Positions 22,815-33,169 are shown, numbered from the stretch's first letter. The stretch: 64,000 bases of DNA from Nematopogon swammerdamellus (GCA_946902875.1 OX336340.1:3431739-3495738), one strand, 5' to 3'. The notes: generated by a model from the letters alone, not told the origin. Numbers and translations are program-made.

Positions 22815-23070
22815 CGTGGTTTCCACGTAAAACTATAGGTCCCTTCCCTTCTTACCTTACTAGGTCCCGCCCGGGTTGGTACTACCGCACTGAACGATAC
22901 GTCGGTCGAAACGGCTATATAAATAGATCGTGTTTTCAGTCCAGTTCAGTGTAGCCGACATGAAATGAAGGGACGCACTGACATGGCACCTAGTTCACCC
23001 GGTGCTATGGGCTGCCATCACGGATGTTGTAGGTGATGTAGTCAACAGTGTCAGTTTCCATAAAAAAAAA
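22815..23070 (+). repeat. SINE S1, headless
   Basis: Begins at 'tccacgtaaaactataggtc', just after the tRNA/5S head, and runs to 'gtcagtttccata' plus A9. Confidence 0.75.
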
Positions 23071-23486
23071 TTGTTTTTTTTCTTAAATCATGATGACCAA
23101 ATATTTTAGAAAAATCTAATTTCATTCCCAGAATCGCGGCACGTGAAGATCCGTCGTCTCTGCCTATCCCACTGGGAAGCAGGCGCGACACAATGCATGT
23201 ATGTGCGTAATAACTCGCCATAATTTCGAAGTCTGCCCATTTATGTCAATCAGCTTGCATTAAATATATCCCCCCAAGGCACAAACCTGGTAAATCCTAC
23301 ATAATAATGTCGGATGTTATAATCCCCGGTGATCCCCTCGCGCGCCGCCCCCGCCGCCTCCCCCGCAGGAAACTTGCGCAATGTTGCCATATATTACACA
23401 ATATCTATACTGTCGCCTGACAAATACTCCTTCCTTAAACATATGTATCGAAAACTAAGTACCTACATTCCAAAAAAGAAAGCTGG

Positions 23487-23800
23487 CCGTGTGGGGCCGG
23501 TACTTAAAAAGAATATCCCCACTGCATCTCTCCCCATGCATGTCGTAAAAGGCGACTAAGGGATAAGGACAAGATACCGTGCTAAAGGGCGACAGGCTCG
23601 CCACCTCTCACCTTGGCACGGTACTTCCACCGAGTCATGCAGCAGGTGCTGCTTGATCGATTGAATCTTGTTCGAATACTTTGCGAAACGTGGTGGTTGG
23701 TGTTGTGCTGTAATTGACCAGAGTTCTTGCAGCACAACACCGATTACTCTGCTTACCCCGATTGTCGGGATTTAGCGTGTGTGATATGTATGTATGTAAA
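23487..23800 (+). repeat. SINE family S3, full length
   Basis: Head 'gtgtggggccggtacttaaa', then 'gggataaggacaagataccg', 'cttgctgcttgat'-type block and 'attactctgcttaccccgat', ending in a TATG microsatellite (gatatgtatgtatgtaaagc). Confidence 0.85.
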
Positions 23801-24009
23801 GCTGGCTAAATTAATTTTGTTTTGTTTTCAACTCTCCGTACATTTTGAGGTTACGTATTTCCGAAACTGTATGCAGAATTAATTTTTTTTACAAGCTTTT
23901 ACTTAGTTCACCTGTCCCGGTGTCTGTCTATGGCTAATCAAATCTTACAAGCGATTTTTTTTTATTTCTACACCGTAATTTTTTGAAATCTATTTACATA
24001 GTTTTCGAT

Positions 24010-24657
24010 CGAAATATGCCCCTGAAACTGAACTGCTGCACGACCTAAACTTTCGTCGCCATATCGATGGGAAGGCCAAGCTGGCTTCTAAAAAGCTGGG
24101 CGTGAGGTCGTAAGGTGCTACGATACTTCACGCCAGACCAAAAGCTGCTTCTGTATAAATCGCAGATTAGGTCCTGTTTGGAGTACTGCTCGCAACTGTG
24201 GGATGGCTCTGCCAAATACCAGCTTGCGCCTCTGGACTCGATCCAGCGTCGAGCCGTGCGACTAGTGGGTGACTCCGAAGTGTCCCTAAGTGTGATCTAT
24301 TGGTTATTCCATGGGGAGTTCTCGGAGGAGCTGTTTAACTGGATCCCGCCGTCCCCTTTCCACCTCCGCACCACACGCACCGGGCGGGGATTGCATCCCT
24401 ACACGCTGGACTTTCTGCGGATGCGTACCAATCGATTCTGCAGATCTTTCCTCTACAGAACCGGTAAACGCTCTCCCTGCCCATACCCCCCCCCCCCCTC
24501 ACCAAGTACAGTCTCGGGTCCTTAAAGAGGGACGTAAATGGGCAAGTGTCAGGCGTGGCATTCGCAACCTCCGCATACGGCCGAATGCCCATGGGCGTTA
24601 GACACCTTATGGGTGGCTCGGCGCCATATGACGCGCTTTCAATAAAATAAAAAAAAG
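24010..24657 (+). pseudogene. LINE reverse transcriptase C-terminus with 3' UTR
   Basis: The frame 24115-24525 reads TPDQKLLLYKSQIRSCLEYC and then SQLWDGSAKYQLAPLDSIQR, RRAVRLVGD. This is the thumb/C-terminal region of CR1/Jockey-type non-LTR reverse transcriptases. Upstream residues (24040-24110) continue in another frame, so it is frameshifted and 5' truncated. The end is A-rich ('caataaaataaaaaaaag'). Related ends occur at 12770, 41930, 53769 and 56347. Confidence 0.8.
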
Positions 24658-25004
24658 CACTGACCTTTGTTTGGCATGGTGGAGGCTGTGGTGGAGGGAA
24701 TGATACATCGATCGTCTTATAGTAGTTAGGCAGTACCCGAATCGTCGTCTCGTTATTATGTATTGATGAATTACCCCCAAACGGCTCAATAAAAGGCTTA
24801 CTGATTCGCCGACGACACGCCCTCTAGACGTATTGCTTCACACTTGCGAACTCCGACGTGATGGAGCATTATCTGAGCTTTGAACGTACGAACGCTCATT
24901 AGTTCTGATTGAATGGGAATACACTGTGTTTATTTCAGCGTAGATGTTGAAACCGCTTCGCTACATTGACTATCAAATGTATTTATTTCTTTATTTATAA
25001 GTAC

Positions 25005-25333
25005 CGTGTGGGTTCGGTACTTAAAAAGAATAGCCCCACTGCACCTCTCCCCGTGCATGGCGTAAAAGGCGACTGAGGGATAAGGACAAAATTCCGTGCT
25101 AAAGGGCGACAGGTTCGCCACCTCTCACCTTGGCACGGTCACGGTCTCACTTCCACCGAGTCATGCAGCAGGTGGGTCTTCGTGCCTTACTTGCTGCTTG
25201 ATCGATTTAATCTTGTTCGAATACTTTGCGAAACGTGGTGGTCGGTGTTACGCTGTAATTTGCCAGAGTTCTTGCAGCACAACACCGATTAATCTGCTTA
25301 CCCCGTTTGTCGGGATTCAGCGTGTGTGATATG

Positions 25334-25337
<4 letters not shown>
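25005..25337 (+). repeat. SINE family S3, full length
   Basis: Same blocks as 23487-23800 ('aaagggcgacaggttcgcca', 'cgattaatctgcttaccccg'). Its 3' end abuts the T-run of the oppositely oriented S2 copy. Confidence 0.8.
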
Positions 25338-25365
<28 letters not shown>

Positions 25366-25676
25366 GAAACTGACACGGTTGGCTTACATCACCTACAACA
25401 TCCATGATGTCAGCCCATAACACCGGGTGAACTTGGTGCCACGTCAGTGCCTCCCCTCGGTCGTGCCGGCTACACTGAACTGGACGGAAAACACAAACTA
25501 TTTACATAGCCGTTTCGACCGACCTTTCATTCAGTGCGGTGGTACCAACCCGGGCGGGTTAAACCCTACCACCTAGTAATATAAGAAGGGAGTCATATCC
25601 CTTAGTCGCCTTTTACGACATACACGGGGAGAGATGCAGTGGGGCTATTCTTTTAAAGTACCGGCCCCACACGGTA
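25338..25676 (-). repeat. SINE family S2, full length with long A-tail
   Basis: A run of about 27 T (25336-25362) is the A-tail on the minus strand. The body is otherwise intact and ends with the complement of 'gtgtggggccggtactttaa'. The long tail and low divergence suggest a young insertion. Confidence 0.85.
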
Positions 25677-25734
25677 CAAAGTATGTATGTAATGTATGCA
25701 TTTATAAATAGACTAACAGTATACATACAGACAA

Positions 25735-26120
25735 TTTTTTTTTATGTAATCTGGTATGGGTGGCTGTGTCGGAGGGGCCAAAGCACATGCTCTGATTAGC
25801 CAATATCAACTCCGAGAAGGTAGGTGCCATACCGGAGACTTCCCTGGATTGCTGGCTATACTGGGCTAGAGGAGAACACAACCGAGGCTGCTATGCGGCC
25901 ATCTTACATCCAGTATGGTGATACCAACCCAGTCGGCTACAATTTGAGCCTACCACCTAGTAAAGGGCAAGGGAAGGGACCTACAGTTTTACACCGGTTC
26001 CGAACGGTGAAGCAGCAGGTGTAGGTATGCACGTAAATTTTTTCGTCAGAAAAAACTCATTGGTACACGCCGACCGGATTCGAACCTCCGATGCTCAAAC
26101 CACTCGGCCACCCGCCGCTT
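25735..26120 (-). repeat. SINE family S4, nearly full length
   Basis: Runs from the tail complement ('ttatgtaatctggtatgggt') through the body and shared module to the tRNA-like head (complement of 'ggtggccgagtggtttgagc'). About 10 nt around the anticodon-loop position are deleted. Confidence 0.8.
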
Positions 26121-26514
26121 ATATTAATTAATTAAAAATAAAACTAAAATTGGTGCAGTACCTACTAGAAGAAACGAGTAGGTAATAATGAAAATAAATA
26201 ACAATTTATTAAAAAACCAAAAGTGAAAAAGTAAAACGAAAACGAGAAACAACCCTAGGTACACGAAAACAAACCGAAAGAAGAATTACAAAAAAAAATA
26301 TACACGAACAAGTCGAAATGGCGACAACTGCAAGGATCTTAACTGGATTTTGTAGTGTAAAACGAATGGGAGAATCTGAGCCCTTCATGACCAAGCGGTG
26401 AAGTCTTAACCTCGTTTCCGATAGTTCTGAGTGGGTTCGAACCTGTCGACTTGCACCACTTTGAAAACACACTCGTCGTCGGCAGATTCAGTAATGTGAT
26501 GTGTGTTGCGGCAG

Positions 26515-27218
26515 GATACTCGGGCCGGATCCTGTGCATGCGCGTGACGCGCGAGTCGCAGTACCTGCTCACCGGCTCCGAGGACACCGCTATCATCGTG
26601 TGGGATCTGCACACGCTCGCAGGCAGACTCAGTAATGTGATGTGTGTTGCGGCAGGACACTCGGGCCGGATCCTGTGCATGTGCGTGACGCGCGAGTCGC
26701 AGTACCTGCTCACCGGCTCCGAGGACACCGCTATCATCGTGTGGGACCTGCACACTCTCGCCGGCAGACTCAGTAATGTGATGTGTGTTGCGGCAGGACA
26801 CTCGGGCCGGATCCTGTGCATGTGCGTGACGCGCGAGTCGCAGTACCTGCTCAACGGCTCCGAGGACACCGCCATCATCGTGTGGGACCTGCACACTCTC
26901 GCCGGCAGACTCAGTAATGTGATTTGTGTTGCGGCAGGACACTCGGGCCGGATCCTGTGCATGTGCGTGACGCGCGAGTCGCAGTACCTGTTCACCGGCT
27001 CCGAGGACACCGCTATCATCGTGTGGGACCTGCACACTCGTCGCCGGCAGACTCAGTAATGTGATGTCTGTTGCGGCAGGACACTCGGGCCGGATCCTGT
27101 GCATGTGCGTGACGCGCGAGTCGCAGTACCTGCTCACCGGCTCCGAGGACACCGCTATCATCGTGTGGGACCTGCACACGCTCGCCGGCACTCAGTAATG
27201 TGATGTGTGTTGCGGCAG
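26515..27218 (+). pseudogene. NWD2: Exon-2 copies 1-5, with acceptor but no donor
   Basis: Copies begin after AG at 26515, 26656, 26797, 26938 and 27080. Each encodes GHSGRILCMCVT, then SQYLLTGSEDTAIIVWDLHT; copy 1 has Tyr for His and Arg for Cys, and copy 3 has Asn for Thr. They are nearly identical to the functional copy, so the duplication is recent or homogenised. Joining exon 1 to any of them leads to an early stop, so they should act as decoy acceptors or lead to decayed or shortened transcripts. An assembly error affecting one or two bases cannot be excluded. Confidence 0.75.
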
Positions 27219-27342
27219 GACACTCGGGCCGGATCCTGTGCATGTGCGTGACGCGCGAGTCGCAGTACCTGCTCACCGGCTCCGAGGACACCGCTATCAT
27301 CGTATGGGACCTGCACACGCTCGCCATTAAACTGAAGATTGT
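27219..27342 (+). CDS. NWD2: Exon 2: WD40 blade (sixth array copy)
   Basis: The acceptor is gttgcggcag/GA and the donor GATTGT/gtgagt. It has 124 nt and enters with two bases that complete the Gly begun in exon 1. It is a textbook WD40 blade: GH, then RILCMCVTRESQYLLTG, SEDTAIIVWDLH. It ends ALKLKI-type (LAIKLKI) plus two bases that form Val with exon 3. The Asp of SED and the Trp-Asp of VWD are present. This is the only member of the six-copy array that keeps both the frame and a donor, so it is chosen as the working exon. Confidence 0.85.
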
Positions 27343-27474
27343 GTGAGTAACTCAAACCTCTTTTAGAGTATTTGTTTTCCACCACATAACTCACACCATC
27401 ATATCATTAATCACTCGTACAGCTCGCCACGTCCTTGCCACCGAGTTGTAGCCATGAAGCCGCAACTAAGTGAG

Positions 27475-27545
27475 TTCGTGCTTCACCGCTCGGAACCGGT
27501 GTACAACTGTAGGTCCCTTCTCTTGTCCCTTACTAGCTGGTGTTA
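27475..27545 (+). repeat. SINE S4 scrap
   Basis: Contains 'gcttcaccgctcggaaccgg' and 'ctgtaggtcccttctcttgt', the junction of S4 spacer and shared module. Nothing further of the element remains. Confidence 0.6.
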
Positions 27546-27799
27546 CTAATACACGACCCCTATAAAATTAAACTTGACATTAAATTAATTCATTTAAAAA
27601 ATTTGCCCGGCTACGCCATGTTAGGTTATATATAATTTAATTAAATTATATGAATTTTATGAACTTTATTATAATATTTTATCAGATAACTGTCCCTACG
27701 TTGCTATTGTATTATATTGGCAACCCACCTATCAATATTATTTTTAAATTTTTATCTGACGACAACAATAGGTAGAAATATCATGAAAAATATGTGTTT

Positions 27800-28034
27800 T
27801 TAGGTTTCCGTATCCCGTACGGAAGCCTATTACTAAGCCTACGTCTTCTATCTGTCTGTCTGTCCTACTGCTGTATCTTTGGAACCGTAATAGGTAGCCG
27901 GTTGAAATTTTCACAGGATATGTGTTATTGTGGTGGAAATAACAACAAATAATAAAAATATAGAAAAGGTCAAAAATTAAGGTGCGGAAACGTAGGTGCA
28001 CGATTCCGACTCGCACTTGGCCGGTTTTTTTTTA
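27800..28034 (+). mobile_element. Dispersed 'gttccgta' element, shortened copy
   Basis: Starts near 'gtttccgtatcccgtacgga', holds the 'ctgtctgtctgtcc' run and 'gaaattttcacaggatatgt', and ends 'ctcgcacttggccggttttt'. The same element as 28842-29182 and, in reverse, 61284-61661. Confidence 0.7.
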
Positions 28035-28061
28035 TTTCTAATGTACATAATATGAGGCATT

Positions 28062-28104
28062 GCCCGTGGTCCACCTGCTCAGTCCACCTGAGTGGACCAC
28101 GGGC
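28062..28104. repeat. Short hairpin
   Basis: 13-bp arms, gcccgtggtccac and gtggaccacgggc, around a 17-nt loop. A partial third copy of the arm follows at 28114 ('gcccgtagtccacc'). Confidence 0.7.
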
Positions 28105-28336
28105 ATTTTTTTTTGCCCGTAGTCCACCATACATATAAAAATAACTAAAAAGTATACAGTAAGAGAACCTGAAAATGAGTCCGCAAAGCTTTCACGACGC
28201 ACGTACTCGTAGCCGGGGCGGGGCGGGGCGGCGGTGGCGCTGTGAAGGTGAAAAATGGACGCGTAGCTGATTTTAATTTCCGTCTTCAACATATTTCCCG
28301 TCACGTCTTCAGCACGTAACCGTTTACTCAGGTAGT

Positions 28337-28770
28337 TTTTTTTTTATTGTTTATTGAACCTGACACGGTTGGCTACATCACCTACAACATCCGTGATGTC
28401 AGCCCATAACACAGGGTGAACTAGGTGCCATGTCAGTGCTTCCCTTCATTTCATGTCGGCTACACTAAACTGGACGGAAAACACGAACTATTTACATAGC
28501 CGTTTCGACCGACGTTTCGTTCAGTGCGGTGGTACCAACCCGGCCGGGATAAACCCTACCACCTAGTAAGGTAAGAAGGGAAGGGACCTACAGTTTAACG
28601 TGGAATCCGAACCACGGTCAGCCTCCAACGGTCGAGCGGTCACCCAACCAACCGCGCCACTGAGCTACTGAGGCTGACGAATTTTCTTATCCCTTAGTCG
28701 ACTTTTACGACATGCGCGGGGAGAGATGCAGTGGGGCTATTCTTTTTAAGTACCGACCCCACACGGTACA
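28337..28770 (-). repeat. S1 SINE joined to an S3-type head
   Basis: 28337-28680 is S1 from tail to tRNA-like head, with about 20 nt of the 5S-like block deleted. It runs into the S3/S2 head in the same orientation (28690-28768, complement of 'gtgtggggtcggtacttaaa'). This is another composite of the same modules. Confidence 0.75.
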
Positions 28771-28841
28771 AGCTAATAATATTTCTTACTGTCCGTACAT
28801 GTACATTATTGTATGTAGCTATTCCGTTAGACACTATTTTT

Positions 28842-29182
28842 TCGGGTTCCGTATCCGTCGAACGGGACCCTATTACTAAGCCTACGCCGATTGTCTGTCT
28901 GTCTGTCCGTCTGTCCGAGGGCTGTATCTCTTGAACCGTAATAGGTAGCCCGATGAAATTTTCACAGAATGTGTGTTATTTTGGCCGATATAACAAGAAA
29001 TAAGAAAAAGTAAAAAATTCACGGAGGTCCCCATACAAGAAACTAAAAAGTGTATGCGCGCCATCTACCGAAAAGAGTATGAAGTATTTTAACTAATACA
29101 TAGATGGCGTGAGTGGCGCTGACTATGACATGGCGATACGGAACCCTCGGTGCGCGAGTTCGGCTCGCAGTTGGCCGGTTTT
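28842..29182 (+). mobile_element. Dispersed 'gttccgta' element
   Basis: Starts 'gggttccgtatccgtcgaac', holds the 'gtctgtctgtccgtctgtcc' run, 'agatggcgtgagtggcgct' and the end 'cgcagttggccggtttttct'. About 340 bp and collinear with the reverse copy at 61284-61661. Confidence 0.75.
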
Positions 29183-29218
29183 TCTGAGATAGATATCATA
29201 AAACGTTGTCATTTACTG

Positions 29219-29560
29219 TGTGGGGGCCGGTACTTAAAAAGAATAGCCCCACTGCATCTCTCCCGGAACCTCCGCATGTCGTAAAAGGCGACTAAGGTAT
29301 AAGGATAAGGTGCCGTGCTAAAGGGCGACAGGTTTGCCACCTCTCGCCTTGGCACGGTCCTTCCACCGAGTCACGCAGCTGGTGTGTCTTCGTACCTTAC
29401 TTGCTGCTTGATAATTTATCTTGTCCGAATACTTTGCTAAACGTGATGGTCGGTGTTGTGCTGTAATATACAAGAGTACTTGCAGTACAACACCGACTAC
29501 TCTGCTTACACCGATTGCCGGGATACAGCGTGTGTTATATTTAAGATGTATGTATGTAAT
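29219..29560 (+). repeat. SINE family S3
   Basis: Nearly complete, with an 8-nt insertion in the head ('ctctcccggaacctccgcat'). Ends 'gatgtatgtatgtaa'. Confidence 0.8.
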
Positions 29561-29951
29561 TTTTAAAATACGAATTTCACGCGAGCGAAGCCGCCGCCAA
29601 AAGCCAGTGTATACAATATAAACTGAGTATTGTATATGTAAGCCAAGTCAACGTGAAAACTCTCTCGCAAGTTGATTTAGTCCTATAGCTTTTCGATTTT
29701 GTTTTGTTTACTTAGGAGCATCTGTGTTGCCCCTGAAAGAAAATAGTTCGCCGGAAATTTCTAATTCCGAACGTTTCTCGTCCTAACTTAGTTCTCTACT
29801 CTATCTTCCTTATTCTTTATCCCGCTCGGCTCGTTCTATTCGTAGCTCTTTGATCCGAAATTCAGAGCAAAGTTCCCGCTCTAGTTTCTTCAGTTTAACT
29901 GAATAAGATGTTTTACTGATAGTACGAAAGAAAAGCCTTGCACGTACGTAG

Positions 29952-30195
29952 AGAGGCCGGTACTCGAAAAGAAGAGCCCCAGTGCATCTCGCCCCGTGCA
30001 CGTCGTAAAAAGCGACTGAGGGATAAGGACGAGATGCCGTGCTAAAGGGCGACAGGACGGCCATCTCTCACCTTGGCACAAATACATTGCTAAACGTGGT
30101 GGTCGGTATTGTGATGTAATTTGCAAGAGCTCTTGCAGGACAGCACCGATTACTCTGCTTAACCCGATTGTCGGCGTGTTGTATGTATGTATGTA
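29952..30195 (+). repeat. SINE family S3, internally deleted
   Basis: The head ('ggccggtactcgaaaagaag') and 3' end ('gattactctgcttaacccga', TATG repeat) are present. About 80 nt in the middle are lost after 'ccatctctcaccttggcac'. Confidence 0.75.
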
Positions 30196-30870
30196 CAGAT
30201 ATATTGTGTGGTTGTACGGAACCCTCGGTGCGTCATTCCGAGCTAAAGCAGATTGTGTAGGCAGCTTAAGACGAGACGGAAGTTAACTTTCTCCATACAA
30301 AATCGTCTTTCGGCATTTATGTTTTCTAGCCCCCTAAACATTATCCGATTATAAATTTTTTTTTTATTGTCTTTTTTTATTATGTGATAGATAAAGTTCA
30401 TTAAGCTTTATTGAGTCATCACTTTAGCTATTCCAAAAATAAAGGCAAAAAGACAGGAAAGTAGACTCGATTGTCCTTATTACAACAACAAAAAAAGAAT
30501 TGTAAAAATCGGATAAGGTTTAGGCCCTAAACCTTATCCGATTTTTGTATGCGTATGTATCCGTTCGTTCCGAATTGCGTGCCAAAAAGCGAACAGTGTA
30601 TTCGCTGTCACTTTGACGTTTGTTTTTGCGGATATTATACTATATATTGCAGAGCACACACAAGTATTTCCGAATTGACAGTGGTTGTCAGTTTTAGTGG
30701 TTGGCAGTCGGTTTTAATCTGTAAAATAGGTATAATTTGTAGACATGTGTATTTAATTTTGTCAACCTAATGTCGGGCCGCCCGCCAAGGACGTCACCGC
30801 GGGCCGCAAGCGGCCCGCGGGCCGCGGGTTGAAGACCCTTGGTTTAGGGGGTAAAAAAGATAAATGCCGA
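30196..30870. other. Intron sequence with an inverted pair
   Basis: A hairpin, 'taaaccttatccga' with its complement 'tcggataaggttta', lies at about 30510-30546. The block 'aagttaactttctccataca' (30284) recurs as its complement at 31437-31460, so an older repeat may have been split by the SINE between them. Confidence 0.45.
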
Positions 30871-31425
30871 AAGACCGTGTGGGGCCGACATTTGAAAAGA
30901 ATAGCCCCACTGCATCTCTCCCCGTGTATGTCGTAAAAGGCGACTAAGGGATATGACCCCTTCTTATATTACTAGGTGGTAGGTAGTGTTTTGCTCACAG
31001 CTCTACAACAGGATTGTCTCTTTCTAAAGCTCGACGTTCGTTACTTTCTGTAGGTAGGTCCCTTCCCTTCTTACCTTGCGAGGTGGTAGGATTTATCCCT
31101 CCCGGTTTGGTACCACCGCACTGAATGAAACGTCTGCCGAAACGACTATGTATATAGTTCGTGTTTTCCGTCCAGCAGGTCTATTCTTGTAAATTCTGAC
31201 AGCGGAATCAGTGCTGATGTGGCGCTGAGAGCTACTTTGGTAAGTGGCTCTCAGCGCCACAGCAGCGCTGATTCCGCTGTCAGAATTTACAAGAATAGAC
31301 CTGCAGTTCAGTGTAGCCGGCACGACCGAAGGGAAGCACTGACGTGGCACCAAGTTCACCCAGTGCTATGGGCTGACATCACGGATGTTGTAGGTGATGC
31401 AGCCAACCGTGTCAGTTTCCATAAA
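30871..31425 (+). repeat. SINE family S2 interrupted by a MITE
   Basis: Head at 30871 ('gtgtggggccgacatttgaa'), the shared module duplicated and disturbed around 30970-31090, the S1-type body, then the MITE at 31176-31303 splitting 'ttttccgtccag' from 'ttcagtgtagccgg'. Tail to 31425. Confidence 0.75.
31176..31303. mobile_element. 128-bp hairpin MITE with CAG target duplication
   Basis: Arms of about 57 bp, starting caggtctattcttgtaaatt, are complementary except for a few mismatches, around a 14-nt loop (tactttggtaagtg). Uninterrupted SINEs read gtccagttcag here; this copy has CAG on both sides (31173-31175 and 31304-31306). No coding sequence. Confidence 0.85.
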
Positions 31426-31791
31426 AAAAAGACGATTTTGTATGGAGAAAGTTAACTTCCGTCTCGCCTTAATACAAGGAGCCTCTCTCCGAAATGAATC
31501 CCTAAGTATATCTGCGCGCCGCGCGCGTACCTATTTGTCGAAGATTCGTTGTGCCGAAGTAGCGAGCACTCGGGCCCCCGGATTCAAGATCAAGTGCTCT
31601 TGAGTGCTAACGAGATGTTTGATTGTGCTCCTCGAGATCTGGAACAATTTAGTGTTGTTACTTTTGTCTCGTCTGACTGAACGAAGCCATTGTTGCGCGG
31701 AGAAACCAATCTATTGGAATAAAACTTGGCTTGGAAAATAATAATAATTTGTTTCAATTAAATGGTAGTATTCTAAATATATGTTACCTTT

Positions 31792-32168
31792 GTCAGCCTC
31801 GGTAGCTCAGTGGTGCGGTCGGTCGACTGTTATTAAGCAACCCTGAGCGCGGTCAGTACTTTGATGGGTGACCGCTCGACCGTTGGAGGCTGACCGTGGT
31901 TCGGATTCCACGTTAAACTGTATGTCCCTTCCCTTCTTACCTTACTAGGTGGTAGGGTTTATCCCGCCCGCATTGGTACCAGCGCACTGAATGAAACGTC
32001 GTCGGTCGAAACGGCTATGTAAATAGTTCGTGTTTTTCGTCCAGTTCAGTGTTGTCGGCACGATCAAAGGGGGAAGCACTGACATGGCACCTAGTTCACC
32101 CGGTGTTATGGGTTGACATCACGGACGTTGTAGGTGATGTAGCCAACAGTGTCAGTTTCCATAAAAAA
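31792..32168 (+). repeat. SINE family S1, full-length reference copy
   Basis: Begins gtcagcctcggtagctcagt (tRNA-like A box at 31803-31813). The 5S-like region is at 31833-31875 (ttaagcaaccctgagcgcgg, tcagtactttgatgggtgac), then ggaggctgac (31886-31895), complementary to the first nine bases, and a partial B box (gtggttcggattcc, 31896-31909). The shared central module, body and tail to A8 follow. The head could fold closed on itself around the 5S-like core. Confidence 0.85.
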
Positions 32169-32385
32169 AATGAAATGAAGGGAAGCACTGACATGGCACC
32201 TAGTTCACCCGGTGTTATGGGCTGACATCACGGACGTTGTAGGTCATGTAGCCAACAGTGTCAGGTTCCATAAAAAAAAATTAAATCAAGGGAAGCACTG
32301 ACATGGCACCTAGTTCACCCGGTGTTATGGGCTGACATCACGGATGTTGTAGGTGAGGTAGCCAAGCGTGTAAGTTTACATAAAA
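32169..32385 (+). repeat. Two extra tandem copies of the S1 tail
   Basis: The block from 'gaagggaagcactgacatgg' to 'gtttccataaaa' is repeated at about 32169-32279 and 32280-32385, after the complete SINE. Only the tail is amplified, each time including the A-run. Confidence 0.85.
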
Positions 32386-32462
32386 ATACAAAAAATGTAT
32401 TCTGGTTGTGAGTATTTTCTCTTCTCCATCTCTATCTCTTCCCTCCTCTATCCCCCTAGCAG

Positions 32463-32665
32463 TCAGCCTCGGCAGCTCAGTGGTGTGGTCGGTCGACTTT
32501 CGGTCGTGATCATAAGCACACCTGGGCGCGATCAAGACTTGGACGGCTGAACGTGTTTCGTTATCCACGTAAAACTGTAGGTGCCTTCTCTTCTTACCTT
32601 ACTAGGTGCCCGGCCTAAGTAAGCCCGGGTTGGTACCACGGTACTGAATAAAAGTACTTTAAACA
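32463..32665 (+). repeat. SINE S1, 3' truncated
   Basis: tRNA-like start ('gtcagcctcggcagctcagt'), a diverged 5S-like region, then the central module, stopping at 'ggtaccacggtactgaata'. Confidence 0.7.
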
Positions 32666-32879
32666 TGTACTGTTTTTATTTATGGCATTTCATTTTAATA
32701 ATTTTGCACAAGCAAGCATTGCTATGTACTTGGTTTACTTACCAAATAATTACAAAATAAAAAAAACATAAAAAAAAAATATTATGAAAAATTTAAAGCA
32801 AAGTTTAAAGTATTCGAAAAAAAAACAAACATTTAAAATAACTCATAAACTAAGCGTTTTCGGAATATGAATTATATGA

Positions 32880-33050
32880 TTTGAAAAAAAAAACACAAAT
32901 TCGATGAAACGATTTTCACCAAAAAATACTACATCGAAACTAAGCGAATCTGGGAAAAAGTTTCACCGCTTTTCGTCTTCAAATATGGACCCCTTTCGAA
33001 CCCTGAAGTTACGAAACCCTATTCTGATACACCCTGTATATAATGTATTG
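32880..33050 (-). repeat. Dispersed repeat close to the exon 3 acceptor
   Basis: The inverted match of about 450-560. Ends 'tacaccctgtatataatg', about 10 nt before the acceptor pyrimidine/AG of exon 3. Confidence 0.6.
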
Positions 33051-33057
33051 TTGGCAG

Positions 33058-33169
33058 GGAGCATATAGCGCCGGTGCTGTGCGTGGCTGCCGTCGTCAGC
33101 CGCTCGCTGGTCATCAGCGGCGGGGAGGACTCCTCGGTCATCGTGTCGTCGCTTGTGGACGGCACTCTC
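33058..33169 (+). CDS. NWD2: Exon 3: degenerate WD40 blade
   Basis: The acceptor is attgttggcag/G and the donor ACTCTC/gtgagt. It has 112 nt; the first base completes the Val from exon 2, and it ends on a codon boundary. It reads EHIAPVLCVAAVV, then RSLVISGGEDSSVIVSSL, DGTL. The GED turn is conserved, but the terminal Trp-Asp is replaced by Ser-Ser and the GH by EH, so it is a weak blade recognisable mainly from spacing. A SINE tail begins only about 35 nt after the donor, and an old repeat ends just before the acceptor, so this exon sits in a very short unique island. Confidence 0.8.

Larger units (their letters stand above)
26468..27342 (+). repeat. Six-copy tandem array of exon 2 with its 3' splice site
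   Basis: gcagga(c/t)actcgggccgg occurs at 26511, 26652, 26793, 26934, 27076 and 27215, so periods are 141, 141, 141, 142 and 139. The unit is the last 33 nt or so of the intron (with acceptor ttgcggcag) plus about 108 nt of exon. The first five copies end before any donor; only the sixth continues into AAACTGAAGATTGT/gtgagt. Copies 1-4 are open through the linker (GRLSNVMCVAAG), giving 47-residue WD units. The +1 and -2 changes in the last two linkers put a TAA at 27057 (from copies 1-4) and at about 27196 (from copy 5). Confidence 0.9.

Noticed and set aside
26339..27394. Long minus-strand frames of up to 261 codons with internal repeats
   Set aside because: Antisense shadows of the tandemly repeated exon 2, open only because the 141-bp period is a multiple of three.
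31833..31875. 5S rRNA gene
   Set aside because: Only the internal control region is similar; the rest of 5S rRNA is absent and the block is part of a dispersed SINE.
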